DNA of 64,000 bases from Hydrangea macrophylla (GCA_033977485.1 CM066995.1:52017162-52081161), one strand, 5' to 3'. Shown: positions 11,279-22,550, numbered from the stretch's first letter. Made by a program: numbers and translations. The notes: generated by a model not told the origin, from the letters alone.

Positions 11279-11466
11279 CAATCGATTGGGACAAGGGTCC
11301 GATCTATTGAGGAACAAGGCAATCGATTGGATCCAAAGCAATTCCAATCGATTGCTAAGTTTGGCAATCGATTGGATTAGAAATTTTGGTAATCGATTGG
11401 AAAAATATCCAATCAATTGGGTTCTGACTGATGATAATCGATGGGAAAAGTCTTATCAATTGGGAC
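11279..11466. repeat. CAATCGATTGG dyad array in LTR H (first block)
   Basis: Nine exact or one-to-two-mismatch copies of the palindrome CAATCGATTG have cores at 11281, 11302, 11322, 11347, 11367, 11392, 11412, 11437 and 11457. The spacing is 21, 20, 25, 20, 25, 20, 25 and 20 bp. The regularity and perfect dyad symmetry suggest a protein-binding array. No factor is known to me. Confidence 0.85.
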
Positions 11467-11806
11467 TTAGTCTTTTCCAGCAAAATTATAGAACAACATA
11501 TATAAACATCTTAAGAACGCGTTAGTTACGCCTAAACTTCATATAAACTTGTAAAACATCACATAAATGAGGCCAAGTGTGTTATGACTCACTTAGGGTG
11601 TGTTTGGTAGGTGTGGGTGGCTATGGAGATTGAAAAGCTTCACTTTCTCTCTCCTCTTTCTCTTCTCCTTCTCTCTGCCTCAGTCTCTCTTTTCTTTCTC
11701 TTCTTCTTTCCTCTTTCTTCTACTTCTCATTCTCTTCTTCTCCCATAGAGTATGTGTATGTTTGCATATATATATATATATACATATATATATGAATGTA
11801 TATAAG

Positions 11807-13888
11807 TATAACACCCTTATTTGTGTTATTGCTTTTGCATTACATTGTCATGCATGATAATGTGTTGTGGTGTGTCTTATGACACATGTTTGGGTGAGCT
11901 TTGACTCACGAGTTAATTTGGGTGTCTGTGTTAGAGAACCCTTTGAAACTGTGGTGATTGAGGAATTTGTTATTGCGACGTCTCTTCGAGTGTGAGACGG
12001 TCACTGTGGAACATTTTAAATGTTTATCTGGAAATAAATGTTTACCTGTGTATTTCAATATCTGTATTATTTTCTGGCTTAGAATATATTTCTGTTATTA
12101 GATTTAGTATCCTAGTGAGAACGAATTAACACGCAATTAATTTGGTAGGCTAATTAGCAACTTCGAAAACGTCATGTAGAAATTCGCGTTTTAGCGACCA
12201 AACGAAACTTAGTCGAAAACTTTTATAATTTTGAGGTTTCACTTCTAAAGCTATGAATAAGCTGTATAGAAAGTTTTAGAGACTAATTAGGAGTTCTGAA
12301 AACTCGTGGAGAGGTAAACGTAATTCCCAAGAGTTTTGCCTATATATAGATAGAGATGGTTGAGATATTTTCTAAGTTCTTAACCTAAATTCCAAAAAGG
12401 GGGCCATAGGGGATTTTTGGAGTTTAGAGCTTTGCGACGCCAAACTACGACTTTCTGTCAGTCTGTTTTCTTCCAGATTTCATATTTGAGCTCCTCGAGG
12501 TAAGAGCTTCATTTTGATATATGTTAGGACTTGTTTGGCCAAGTTTTCCGAAAAGTTGTTTTCTAGAATTTTTCATAAAAGTTGATAAATGGAATTTTGA
12601 TCTATAGGAATTTTACTAGACGGACTTCTACACGTTCTTTGTGCACGGGTTTTCTTTGAATCGAAGTTTAAGTGCGTAAATCGGAGGTGAGTGATTCAAC
12701 TATATTTTTGGAATGGTACTTAGAGATATCTTGTGTAGTTCATATTGGGCATTTATATTGATAAGTAGGCCCAATAGCACGATGAAATGTTTTGATTACC
12801 GCGAGCATGGTGATATGTATTTGAGCATGATAAGTTGCTCATGTGGATCAGAAGGAGCACGTGGTCAGCGTGCCATTTTGTGGAGCCGATATAGGCATTA
12901 AGGTCGCACGATTGAAGATAAGAATCGTGGGTCTTACCCTTTCGCGTGGACTTATTGGCGAGGAGTCGCAGATTGGGAGTATGGACAGGCACGTGAGTCT
13001 CTTGCGACTACTATGAATTGTAGAGATGTGAATGCGGACATGTTTATCATTCATGTACATATGTTGATTGATTCACTAAGCATTAGCTTAAACAAATCGA
13101 ATATGTGTGGTTATTCAAATAACCATTGCAGGTATAAATGCTGGCGAGGAATCGCAGAAGTGAGCACGTGGGTTGGGAGTTCTTTTAGAAGGCAACTTGA
13201 ACGTTAATCTTGTAGTTTTGGGACAATAGGAATGTTGTACTAAGAATTCTTATGATTTTAGTTATGTTTAACTTGGTATGTTAGAACGAATCTAAAATGT
13301 TGTAATAGTTAGTAACATGTGGTAACTGTGCTTCGGTAATATGATAATGCAGTTAGGATTGTTTTTGGAGTACTTTTGGAAGTGTGTGTTTGATCCCCGT
13401 TTGAATTCAAAAGCTTTTAAACTTGAAAATGCTGCAGAATGTGTTGCTGCCAGGGGATCAGTCGACTGGTTTGTTGAACAGTCGACTGGAGCCTCTTTTT
13501 CAGCAACTCTCTGCATTGTTTCGTGGAGGATCAATCGACTGGGTCCCCGACACAGTCGACTGGATCATGGTTTTTCAAAACTGATATTTTTGGCAGGCTG
13601 GACTTCAGTCGACCGAACTTTACCAGTCGACTAAAATTTTGAAGCCCCAGTCGACTGAATGTAGAAAGTAGTCGACTGGATGGTGTTTTAAAACCCAACT
13701 TTCTGCTAGACTAGGACCAGTCGACTTGATCGGAGGATCAGTCGACTGGACGGATGGTTTTCAAATGACTTGTTTTATTCCGCTGCGTGTGTTCTTCAAG
13801 CTAATTTTTGGGAACGTTAATGAATTGGTTTAGCCTTGGTGGCGTGCCACGGGCTCCGGTTTCGCTATTATGGGACCGGGCTGTGACA
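11807..13888 (+). repeat. element B 5' LTR
   Basis: It runs from TATAACACCC to CTGTGACA. A TATATATAGATAG box lies near 12350. Compared with the 3' LTR it lacks about 55 bp after 12718 and keeps about 20 bp (around 13540) that the 3' LTR lost between two dyad motifs. A dyad array fills 13459-13750. Confidence 0.95.
13459..13750. repeat. CAGTCGACTG dyad array in element B 5' LTR
   Basis: Ten copies of a CAGTCGACTG-type palindrome have GTCGAC (or ATCGAC) cores at 13461, 13481, 13534, 13555, 13608, 13626, 13650, 13671, 13720 and 13741. Spacings are 20, 53, 21, 53, 18, 24, 21, 49 and 21, so most copies form pairs about two helical turns apart and pairs recur about every 70-74 bp. Confidence 0.9.
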
Positions 13889-13893
13889 TTTAG

Positions 13894-13905
13894 TGGTATC
13901 AGAGC
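13894..13905 (+). other. element B primer-binding site (initiator tRNA-Met)
   Basis: TGGTATCAGAGC lies five bases after the 5' LTR end and is complementary to the 3' end of initiator tRNA-Met. Confidence 0.95.
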
Positions 13906-14116
13906 ATAAGTTTAGAGCCTTGGGAACGAGTGACGTTATATATGCTGAGTGACATCGAGTGGAGTGTGTAATTGGGAAGATAATTGTTATCATTGTAGAA
14001 ATGCTTCATGTGTTAGCATTTGTTGATTGTGATGAACTGTGCGCATATATCTATATTGTGGCATAGCATGCATGGTCATTATGCATTGAACTCAACAGGG
14101 GAATATTTGAAACATT

Positions 14117-15241
14117 ATGGAGGATCTGCTGAGAGAATTGTCACCGCATTCGCGGATGGACCAAATAGTGAATATGGTGGTAAATTTCATACAAGCGGTA
14201 AGTGAAAGAGAACAGATGAACGTTCAGCCTCCACCAGTGGAAATTCGTTACATCAATGCACCATCGGTACCGCGACCTCAACACATAATTGTGGAACAGT
14301 TTCATAAGCGAAAACTGACCTTGTATTATGGACAAGTTGACATAGACTTGTCTGATCATTGGATGATGGACATGGAAAGACATTTCCGTCAAGTAATATG
14401 TACCGATGAGGAGAAAATTTTATGTGCATCCGATATGTTGATGGGCGAAGCATTGGATTGGTGGAACAACGTACTTGAACAAGGGAAGCCGACCACGTGG
14501 GAAGCATTTAAAGAAGAATTCAACAAACATTTCTTTCCGTAATCTGCTTATACTCATAAACGCCAAGAGTTTGCAAGTCTGGTTCAGGGAGACATGACTG
14601 TGACTGAATATGTATCCCGTTACAATGCCTTGTTACGATTTGGGAAAACTACTGTTCCGACTGATAGGGATAAAGCTCGTAAGTTTGAGGAAGGACTTAG
14701 GGAGAATATCCGTGGCTGTGTGGATATATTACGACACCCGACCGTTTCTCTCGTTGAGGAAGCTGCTCGTATTGCTGAGAAAAGTGTCGACAAATATTGA
14801 CAGGGACAACAAGGGAAGAGAGCAAATGACAGTCGGGGTAAGGGTCAAGGGAATGCGAAGAAACCGTTTACGCAAGGTTCGGGATCGCATATGGGTGACC
14901 AAGGAGGAAGTACATTCACGGGAGATTCGAGACCGTTCTGCCCGACATGTAACCTGCGACACAGAGGAATCTGCTATCAATTGACCACTTGCTACCTTTG
15001 CAAGAAATTGGGACACGTATCTAGGAATTGTCCTTTGAATGCGAATGTGATTACACCGAACACTACCTCGAACACAAAGAGTTATAACCCATAAATGAGG
15101 GGAAAATATTTTGAATGTGGACAACCGGGACACATAGCGAAGAATTGTACGAGTAAGAGACAATCGGGAATAAGTACCGGGGCATCGAGTGTGCCAAGCA
15201 GATCAAGGGTAGAACCTCGTGTGGATAAAGGGAAAGGAGTC
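14117..15241 (+). pseudogene. element B gag with zinc knuckles
   Basis: The start ATG at 14117 is followed by a gag domain with DLSDHWMMDMERHFRQVI and ALDWWNNVLEQGKPTTWEAF. Two zinc-knuckle motifs follow: CYLCKKLGHVSRNC (about 14993-15034) and a second, CGQPGHIAKNC, near 15117-15149. All pieces are in one reading frame but nonsense codons interrupt it at 14540 (TAA), 14798 (TGA) and 15092 (TAA). Gag would coat the element RNA. The frame runs on without a shift into the protease, as expected for a Ty3 polyprotein. Confidence 0.9.
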
Positions 15242-15916
15242 GCGCAACAACAAGGATGATACTTCTAGCTCAGGCCAGGGAATACGGATGATACCGTCGT
15301 ATCAGGTATTCTTCCTATTTGTTTGTATCCTGCACGTATACTTATGGATTCTGGTTCAACGCATTCATTCGTATCACGTGATTTTGTTAAGCATTTAACT
15401 GTTAAGTCAGAATCGCTAGGATATGACTTGTGTGTATCATTGCCTAGTAGTGAACTGCTAGTTACTTCTTCGATATTTAAGTCTTGTGAGATCAAGATAG
15501 GTGATAAAGCCTTGAGCGTTGATTTGATTCCGTTGAAGGTGAACCACTTTGATGTTATCTTGGGTATGGATTGGTTGTCGATTAATCAAACCAGAATCGA
15601 TTATGAATAGAAACGGGTTAGTTTCTATCCATCAGGGCGAGAAGAGTTTACTTTTCAGGGTAAGGGAGTGATTGTACCGCCGTACTTGATATCGGCGATT
15701 CAAGCAAGTAAGATGTTGAAGAAGGGTTGTTCGGGTTTCTTATGTTCAATTATCGACACACGAGTTCTTGGACCACTAATAGAAGACATTTCACTAGTTC
15801 AATAATTTCCAGATGTTTTTCCCGATGAGTTACCCGACGTATTGATTGAAAGAGAACTTGAGTTCACAATAAAAGTAGTAACAGGGTCACAACCGATATC
15901 TAAAGCGTCGTACTGA
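15242..15916 (+). pseudogene. element B aspartic protease region
   Basis: The catalytic motif appears as LMDSGSTHSFVS, with DSG in place of the more common DTG, and the second conserved block is VILGMDWLS. It lies in the same frame as gag. Stops at 15257 (TGA), 15266 (TAG), 15608 (TAG), 15803 (TAA) and 15914 (TGA) break it. The stretch to 15916 is the usual linker to RT, including a FPDVFPDELP block. Confidence 0.88.
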
Positions 15917-17163
15917 ATGGCACCAATAGAGTTGAAAGAATTGAAGGTTCAGTTACAAGAACTACTTAAGAAGGGTTTTATCCGACCGAGTGTTTCGCCG
16001 TGGAGAGTTCCAATCTTGTTTGTGAAGAAGAAAGATGAAACAATGCGTATGTGCATCGACTACCGAGAGTTGAATAAGTTGACCGTCAAGAACAAGTATC
16101 CGTTGCCGCGCATAGATGACTTGTTTGATCAGTTACAAGGGGCTCAGGTATTTTCGAAGATCGACTTGAGATCCGGTTACCATCAGTTGAAAGTCAAAGA
16201 GGAAGATGTTGAGAAGACAGCTTTCAGGACTCGATATGGTCACTTTGAATTTTTGGTTATGCCATTTGGAGTGACTAATGCACCAGCTACTTTAATGGAC
16301 TTGATGAACCGTGTTTTCAAGGATTATTTAGATGAGTTCATTATCATGTTCATAGATGACATCCTAATCTACTCCAAAAGCGTTGAAGATCATGAGCATC
16401 ATTTACGATTAGCTTTACAACGATTGCGTGAAAAGAGATTATTTGAAAATTGAAGAAGTATAAGTTTTGGTTGACCGAGATAGCTTTCCTTGGACATATA
16501 GTGTCGGCAAAGGGAATTTCTGTAGACCCTCAGAAGATAGAAGCAGTTACCAACTGGGTGAGACCAACGAATGTGACAGACATCAGAAGTTTCCTAGGAT
16601 TAGCTGGGTATTATCGGAGATTTGTAAAAGACTTTTCGCGTATAGCAATGCCGATGACACAGTTAATGAGGAAAGATACTGCTTTTGTATGGAGTCCATA
16701 ATGTGAAGAAAGTTTCCAAGAGTTGAAGGGTCGACTAGTGAAAGCACCAATATTAGCCGTTCCGTCAGGGACTGAAGGATTTATTATTTACAGTGATGCT
16801 TCATATAGAGGTTTAGGTTGCATTCTTATGCAAGGGGATAAAGTCATTGCGTATGCATTGAGACAACTTAGACCGCACGAGAAGAATTATCCAACACATG
16901 ATCTAGAATTGGCTGCCGTGATTTTTGCATTGAAGATTTGGCGTCATTACCTATACCGGAAAAAATGTGAGATCTATACGGATCACAAAAGTTTGAAGTA
17001 CCTGTTTACACAATGAGATTTGAACATGAGGCAAAGGAGATGGTTAGAGTTGATGAAGGACTATGACTTGTCAATTCAGTATCATCCGGGCAAGGCGAAT
17101 GTCGTCGCCGATGCTCTTAGTCGCAAAGTACCAACCAACACCGCATCAAATTTAACTTCTCAG
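15917..17163 (+). pseudogene. element B reverse transcriptase-RNase H
   Basis: RT blocks are clear: [20 protein letters not shown], then [30 protein letters not shown] and the catalytic [10 protein letters not shown]. RNase H follows with [36 protein letters not shown] and [15 protein letters not shown] one-base frameshift near 16450 moves the reading frame, and stops lie at 16699 and 17014. RT copies the element RNA into DNA and RNase H removes the RNA strand. No single protein can be made from this copy. Confidence 0.92.
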
Positions 17164-18683
17164 AAAGAACTGATATGAGATATGGAGAATTTGGAGCTTG
17201 AAATGATACCGAGGATTGAAAGTGGCTTGATGTCGACGATGGTGGCACAACCACTCTTGATTCACGAGATCGCAAAGAAACAACTTCAAGATGTGGATTT
17301 GAAGAAGATTTGTGATGAGATTCCGATGGGCAAACAACTGGGATTTACTTTTGAGAATGATGTTTTGCGATTGAGAGGTAGAATTTGTGTGCCTAACGAG
17401 AAGGAGTTGAAACGGAACATCCTAGAGGAAGCACACAATATGAAGTATACCGTTCATCCGGGAAGCACCAAAATGTATAGAGATTTGAGATATGTTTATT
17501 GGTGGCCAGGAATGAAGAGAGAAATAACACGTTATGTTTTGCGTTGTACTAGTTGTCAATAAGTAAAGGCCGAACGCCAAGTACCCACGGGATTATTACA
17601 ACCGTTACCGATAGCCGAGTAGAAATGGGAGCACATAACAATGGATTTTGTTAGTGGGTTTCTGAGATCAAAGAGATCGAACACTATTATTTGGGTGATC
17701 GTTGATCGTTTGACGAAGTCGTCGCATTTCCTACCAATCCGAACAACTAAGCCAATGACGTTAGCTAAGTTGTATATTCGCGAAATTGTGAGACTACATG
17801 GTATCCCAGTTTCTATTATTTTGGATAGGGATAGTAGTTTTACATCGAAGTTTTGGAGAGCCTTGCAAGAAGCAATGGTACCAAATTGCACTTTAGTACC
17901 GCTTTTCATCCTCAGATCGATGGCCAATTAGAGAGAGTAATCCAGGTTTTGGAAGACATGCTTCGGTTATGTGTACTTGATTTCCAGGGTGATTGGGAAG
18001 ACCACCTGCCGTTAATTGATTTCGCATATAATAACAGTTTTCAGTTGAGCATTGGAATGGCTCCTTATGAAGCTTTATATGGTCGTGTATGTCGTTCACC
18101 GATTAGTTGGACAGAGGTGGGAGAAAGAAAGATTGAAGGGCCAAAAATTGTACCAGAAACGACGGATAAGATAAAGGTAATTAGACAACGGTTACTGACA
18201 GCCCAGAGTAGGTATAAGAGTTATGCCGACAAGCGCAGACGGCCGTTGGAATTCGATGTAGGAGACTTGGTGTATTTGAAGGTGTCACCTTCAAAGGGAA
18301 TAACCAGATTTGGTAGATACGGGAAACTCAACCCGAGGTATGTAGGACCTTTTGAGATTATTGGGAGAGTTGGACCCGTAGCTTATCATTTGAAATTGCC
18401 GAGTGAGTATGCTCAGGTGCATAACGTGTTTCACGTGTCATTGTTTCGTAAACACTTAGTGGAGGATAGAGATCAAGTTATGACTCCGATATCGAATGAG
18501 ATTCAGAGTAATTTGAAATATGTTGCGTATCCGGTAGAGATCTTGGATCGGAAGGATCAAGTCTTACGGAAGAAAGTGATATCGAAAGTGAAAGTGTTAT
18601 GGCATAGCCAAACTACGAAAGAGATGACGTGGGAAATAGAAGATGAGATGTGTACTCAGTATCCGCACCTTTTTCAGACATGA
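17164..18683 (+). pseudogene. element B integrase with chromodomain-like tail
   Basis: The zinc-binding HHCC region is at about 17440-17560 (VHPGSTKMYRDL, RCTSCQ). The DDE core has D in TMDFVSGF, D in [10 protein letters not shown] and E in QIDGQLERV. The GPY/F region reads NPRYVGPFEIIGRVGPVAYH. The tail VEILDRKDQVLRKKVISKVK with a MTWEIEDEM block resembles the Del/Tekay chromodomain, which in the family targets insertion to chromatin. Stops at 17176, 17560 and 17620 and a frameshift near 17895 inactivate it. Confidence 0.92.
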
Positions 18684-18710
18684 GGTATAAGTTTGGCGAC
18701 AAACTTCTTT

Positions 18711-18725
18711 TAAGCGGGAGAGTAT
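18711..18725 (+). other. element B polypurine tract
   Basis: TTAAGCGGGAGAGTAT lies immediately before the 3' LTR. A purine-rich GGGAGA core at this place is usual for Del/Tekay-type elements. Confidence 0.75.
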
Positions 18726-20830
18726 TATAACACCCGTATTTGTGTTATTGCTTTTGTATTACATTGTCATGCATGATAATGTGTTGTGGCGTGTCTTATG
18801 ACACATGTTTGGGTGAGCTTTGACTCACGAGTTGATTTGGGTGTCTGTATTAGAGAACCCTTTGAAACTGTGGTGATTGAGGAATTTGTTATTGCGACGT
18901 CTCTCCGAGTGTGAGACGGTCACTGTGGAACTTTTTAAATTTTTATCTGGAAATAAATGTTTACCTGTGTATTTCAATATCTGTATTATTTTCTGGCTTA
19001 GAATATATTTCTGTTGTTAGATTTAGTATCCTGGTGAGAACAAATTAACACGCTATTAATTTGGTAGGCTAATTAGCAACTTCGGAAACGTCATGTAGAA
19101 ATTCGCGTTTTAGCGACCAAACGAAACTTAGTCGAAAACTTTTATAATTTTGAGGTTTCACTTATAAAGCTATGAATAAGCTGTATAGAAAGTTTCAGAG
19201 ACTGATTAGGAGTTCTGCAAACTCGTGGGGAGGTAAACGTAATTCCCGAGAGTTTTGCCTATATATAGATAGAGATGGTTGAGATATTTTCTAAGTTCTT
19301 AACCTAAATTCCAAAAAGGGGGCCATAGGGGATTTTTGGAGCTTAGAGCTTTGCAACGCCAAACGACGACATTCCGTCAGTCTGTTTTCTTCCAGATTTC
19401 ATATTTGAGCTCCTCGAGGTAAGAGTTTCGTTTTGATATATATTAGGACTTGTTTGGCCAAGTTTTCCGAAAAGTTGTTTTCTAGAATTTTTCATAAAAG
19501 TTGATAAATGGAATTTTGATCCATAGGAATTTTACTAGACAGACTTCTACACGTTCTTTGTGCACGGGTGCTCTTTGAATCGAAGTTTAAGTGCGTAAAT
19601 CGGAGGTGGGTGATTCAACTATGTTTTTGGAATGGTTTCTTGACATGTATTCATGTTATGTTTGAATAGTATGTATTAATACTTAGAGATATCTTGTGTA
19701 GTTCATATTGGGCATTTATATTGATAAGTAGGCCCAATAGCACGATGAAATGTTTTGATTACCGTGAGCATGGTGATATGTATTTGAGTATGTTAAGTTG
19801 CTTATGTGGGTCAGAAGGAGCACGTGGTCAGCGTGCCATTTTGTGAAGCCGATATAGGCATTAAGGTCGCACGATTGAAGAGAAGAATCGTGGGTCTTAC
19901 CCTTTCGTGTGGACTTATTGGCGAGGAGTCGTGGATTGGGAGTATGGACGGGCACGTGAGTCTCCCGCGACTACTATGAATTGTAGAGATGTGAATGCGG
20001 ACATGTTTATCATTCATGTACATATGTTGATTGATTCACTAAGCATTAGCTTAAACAAATCGAATATGTGTGGTTATTCAAATAACCATTGCAGGTATAA
20101 ATGCTGGCGAGGAATCGCAGAAGTGAGCACGTGGGTTGGGAGTTCTTTTAGAAGGCAACTTGAACGTTAATCTTGTAGTTTTGGGACAATAGGAATGTTG
20201 TAATAAGAATTCTTATGATTTTAGTTATGTTTAACTTGGTATGTTAGAACGAATCTAAAATGTTGTAATAGTTAGTAACATGTTGTGACTGTGCTTCGGT
20301 AATATGATAATGCAGTTAGGATTGTTTTTGGAGTACTTTTGGAAGTGTGTGTTTGATCCCCATTTGAATTCAAAAGCTTTTAAACTTGAAAATGCTGCAG
20401 AATGTGCTGCTGCCAGGGGATCAGTCGACTGGTTTGTTGAACAGTCGACTGGAGCCTCCTTTTCAGCAACTCTCTGCATCGTTTCCTGGAGGATCAGTCG
20501 ACTGGATCATGGTTTTTCAAAACTGATATTTTTGGCAGGCTGGACTTCAGTCGACCGAACTTTACTAGTCGACTGAAATTTTGAAGCCCTAGTCGACTGA
20601 ATGTAGAAAGCAGTCGACTGGATGGTGTTTTAAAACCCAACTTTCTGCTGGACCAGGATAAGTCGACTGGATCCGAGGATCAGTCGACTGGACGGATGGT
20701 TTTCAATTGACTTGTTTTATTCCACTGCGTGTGTTCTTCAAACTAATTTTTGGGAACGTTAATGAATTGGTTTAGTGTCGGTGGTGTGTCACGGGCTCCG
20801 GTTCCACTATTGTGGGACCGGGCTGTGACA
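18726..20830 (+). repeat. element B 3' LTR
   Basis: This is a 2105-bp direct repeat of 11807-13888 ending CTGTGACA at 20830, followed by the ATAAG duplication. It keeps a 55-bp segment near 19635-19690 missing from the 5' LTR. Its dyad array has GTCGAC cores at 20424, 20444, 20498, 20550, 20568, 20592, 20613, 20662 and 20683. Confidence 0.95.
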
Positions 20831-20979
20831 ATAAGTGTATATATATATCTCAAGTCCCTCTCTCTAACAAGAACTGTAAAAAACAGCCCCAACCACGAAA
20901 CGAATGTATACATATAGATAAATGAGAGTGCCACATGTCAAACTACGAATCAAAGTTGAAAACTTATCTCTGCAGGTGA

Positions 20980-21150
20980 CAATCGATTGGGCTCAGTGGC
21001 AATCGATTGGTTACAGACTTTTTAAGGCAATCGATTGGAATGAAAGACAATCAATTGGGTTAAGGACATGTCATGAATTCAGGTCGGCAAAATGACAATC
21101 GATTGGAAAAGATGACAATCAGTTGGTATCTAAAAAGTGTCAATCGATTG
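20980..21150. repeat. CAATCGATTGG dyad array in LTR H (second block)
   Basis: Seven copies of CAATCGATTG (two of them with one mismatch) have cores at 20982, 21002, 21030, 21050, 21098, 21118 and 21143. Three pairs are exactly 20 bp apart. Before element B inserted, this block was about 0.5 kb from the first block of the same motif. Confidence 0.85.
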
Positions 21151-21289
21151 GGACACAGAATTAACCAAAGGAAAAGTAAAGGTCATGCAAGTATATAGAA
21201 GTAATACTAGATCTTATTTATTAATCCATGTCAAAAATACAGTGTATTACACTATTTGGCAAATGTTTCCTCTTTTCCCAACTTTCGAA

Positions 21290-21890
21290 TTTCACATGAT
21301 TAGTTATGTGAAATTTGAAAGTTAAGTGAAATTTCACCTAACTTCTCATGTGAAAAAGTAACGTGAAATTTAACGCTGAAAAAAGTTGTGTGAAATTTCA
21401 CATAATGATTATGGAAAAACAAAAGTGGGCTAATTTAAACTTTGTTTGAGAGGAAGTTTTTTGCTTTGCTCTTTGTGTGAAATTTCACACTGAAAAATAT
21501 TGTGTGAAATTTCACATAACTTTTTCTGCAGAAATAGTTAGACAACTCTCTCCTTCTTACACTCTCCATCTTTCTAGAATAAAATTTCACACTGAAAATA
21601 GTTGTGTGAAATTTCACATAACTTTTTCCGCACAAGCAGTGAGACCACTCTCCATCTTATACTCTCTATCTTTTTGGAATGAAATTTCACACTGAAAATA
21701 GTTGTGTGAAATTTCACATGACTTTTTTCTTCACAAATTTCACATAGCTAGTGTGTGAAATTTGAAATTTCACATAGCTGTCATGTCAACTTTCACATTA
21801 ATTTTTTCCTTTCACAAATTTCACATAGATAATTGTGTGAAATTTCACATAAAAAAGTTGTGTGAAATCACACAACTTTTTTTTTCTAGA
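21290..21890. repeat. GTGAAATTTCAC palindrome array
   Basis: Perfect 12-bp palindromes lie at 21326, 21390, 21477, 21504, 21606, 21706 and 21837, with many half-sites between them. The part from 21477 to about 21790 is a tandem repeat of about 100 bp (copies start near 21480, 21582 and 21682). The array ends in a hairpin near 21855-21885 (AAAGTTGTGTG / CACACAACTTT arms). No coding function is apparent. Confidence 0.85.
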
Positions 21891-22499
21891 ATTTTAAAGT
21901 GACAATGGTACTTGTTTGATAGATTTTGTCGAATATATTCTAAAAATATATTTTTCAAAATAATGATGTCTGGATTGAAAGTTGCGGATTTTGAAGTTTG
22001 TAAAACAATGTAGGAAGTTTGGTATGACTGACTGCACACTATAAATTTTAAATGACCAATACACACGTGCGACATACAAGGAGTGTCAATTTCGTAAAAA
22101 AAAAATGCAATGGACCTTTCACTATTGTTAAAAATGTGTTGGAGTTTTCACCAAAAAGGTATGTTCAATAGGACTTTTCACTAAATGTCCCTTAAATTTA
22201 TGGACAAAACTACTGTCACGACCCGGAACCAACAAGGTGGTCCCAGGTCATGTGGCACGCCATGAAGGCTTACCAACAATGATTAAAGTTCCTAAAATGA
22301 CCTTAATAAAAGTTTTGCTCCAAGAGAACCAACTTCCAAATATTTTTTAAAGGTTATATTAAATGTGTGCCCAAACATGCCTTATCAAGTTTTGTTTTTA
22401 AAATAACATTTTCGTAGGTTAAAGGGTCCCCAAAGGTACCCCCATACCTAATTAGAAGTTGTTCCGAATAGTGGAAGAAGGAGATCAAAGTTTTTGGGT

Positions 22500-22550
22500 A
22501 GAAGCAGTTCGATCGGTTGTACTGCCCTATTTGATCGGTCGAATGGGGTC
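22500..22550. repeat. paired TCGATCGG-type dyads in block D
   Basis: GTTCGATCGGTTG near 22508 and TTGATCGGTCGAATGG near 22531 form a pair of near-palindromes about 25 bp apart. They lie about 300 bp from the LTR end, within the interval that holds the CAGTCGACTG array in element B LTRs. Confidence 0.6.

Larger units (their letters stand above)
11807..20830 (+). mobile_element. Ty3/gypsy element 'B', full-length Del/Tekay-like chromovirus
   Basis: LTRs of 2082 and 2105 bp flank a complete but broken gag-pol. The target duplication is perfect (ATAAG at 11802-11806 and 20831-20835). Order is LTR, tRNA-Met primer site, gag, zinc knuckles, protease, RT, RNase H, integrase with chromodomain-like tail, polypurine tract, LTR. 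The LTR start is TATAACACCC instead of the usual TGTAACACCC in both copies. It inserted next to the probable TATA region of solo LTR H. Confidence 0.95.
5560..21251 (-). mobile_element. solo LTR 'H' of a Del/Tekay-like Ty3 element, split by elements A and B
   Basis: The left edge TGTCACGCCCCGG matches the left edge of the LTRs of element F (TGTCACGCCCCGA) in both sequence and sense. The right edge ends GTGTATTACA, comparable to F's GGTTATTACA. Removing A and B leaves about 2.2 kb, a plausible single LTR, and no second LTR or internal region of this family adjoins it. The flanks carry a near-match 5-bp duplication (CTGTT at 5555-5559, CTATT at 21252-21256). The retained parts are 5560-5782, 10232-11806 and 20831-21251. 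H is therefore the oldest layer of this nest. Confidence 0.7.

Noticed and set aside
11279..11466. Regularly spaced palindromes resembling a CRISPR array
   Set aside because: The repeat is only 10-11 bp, the spacers are similar and 10-15 bp long, and the setting is a plant LTR without cas genes.
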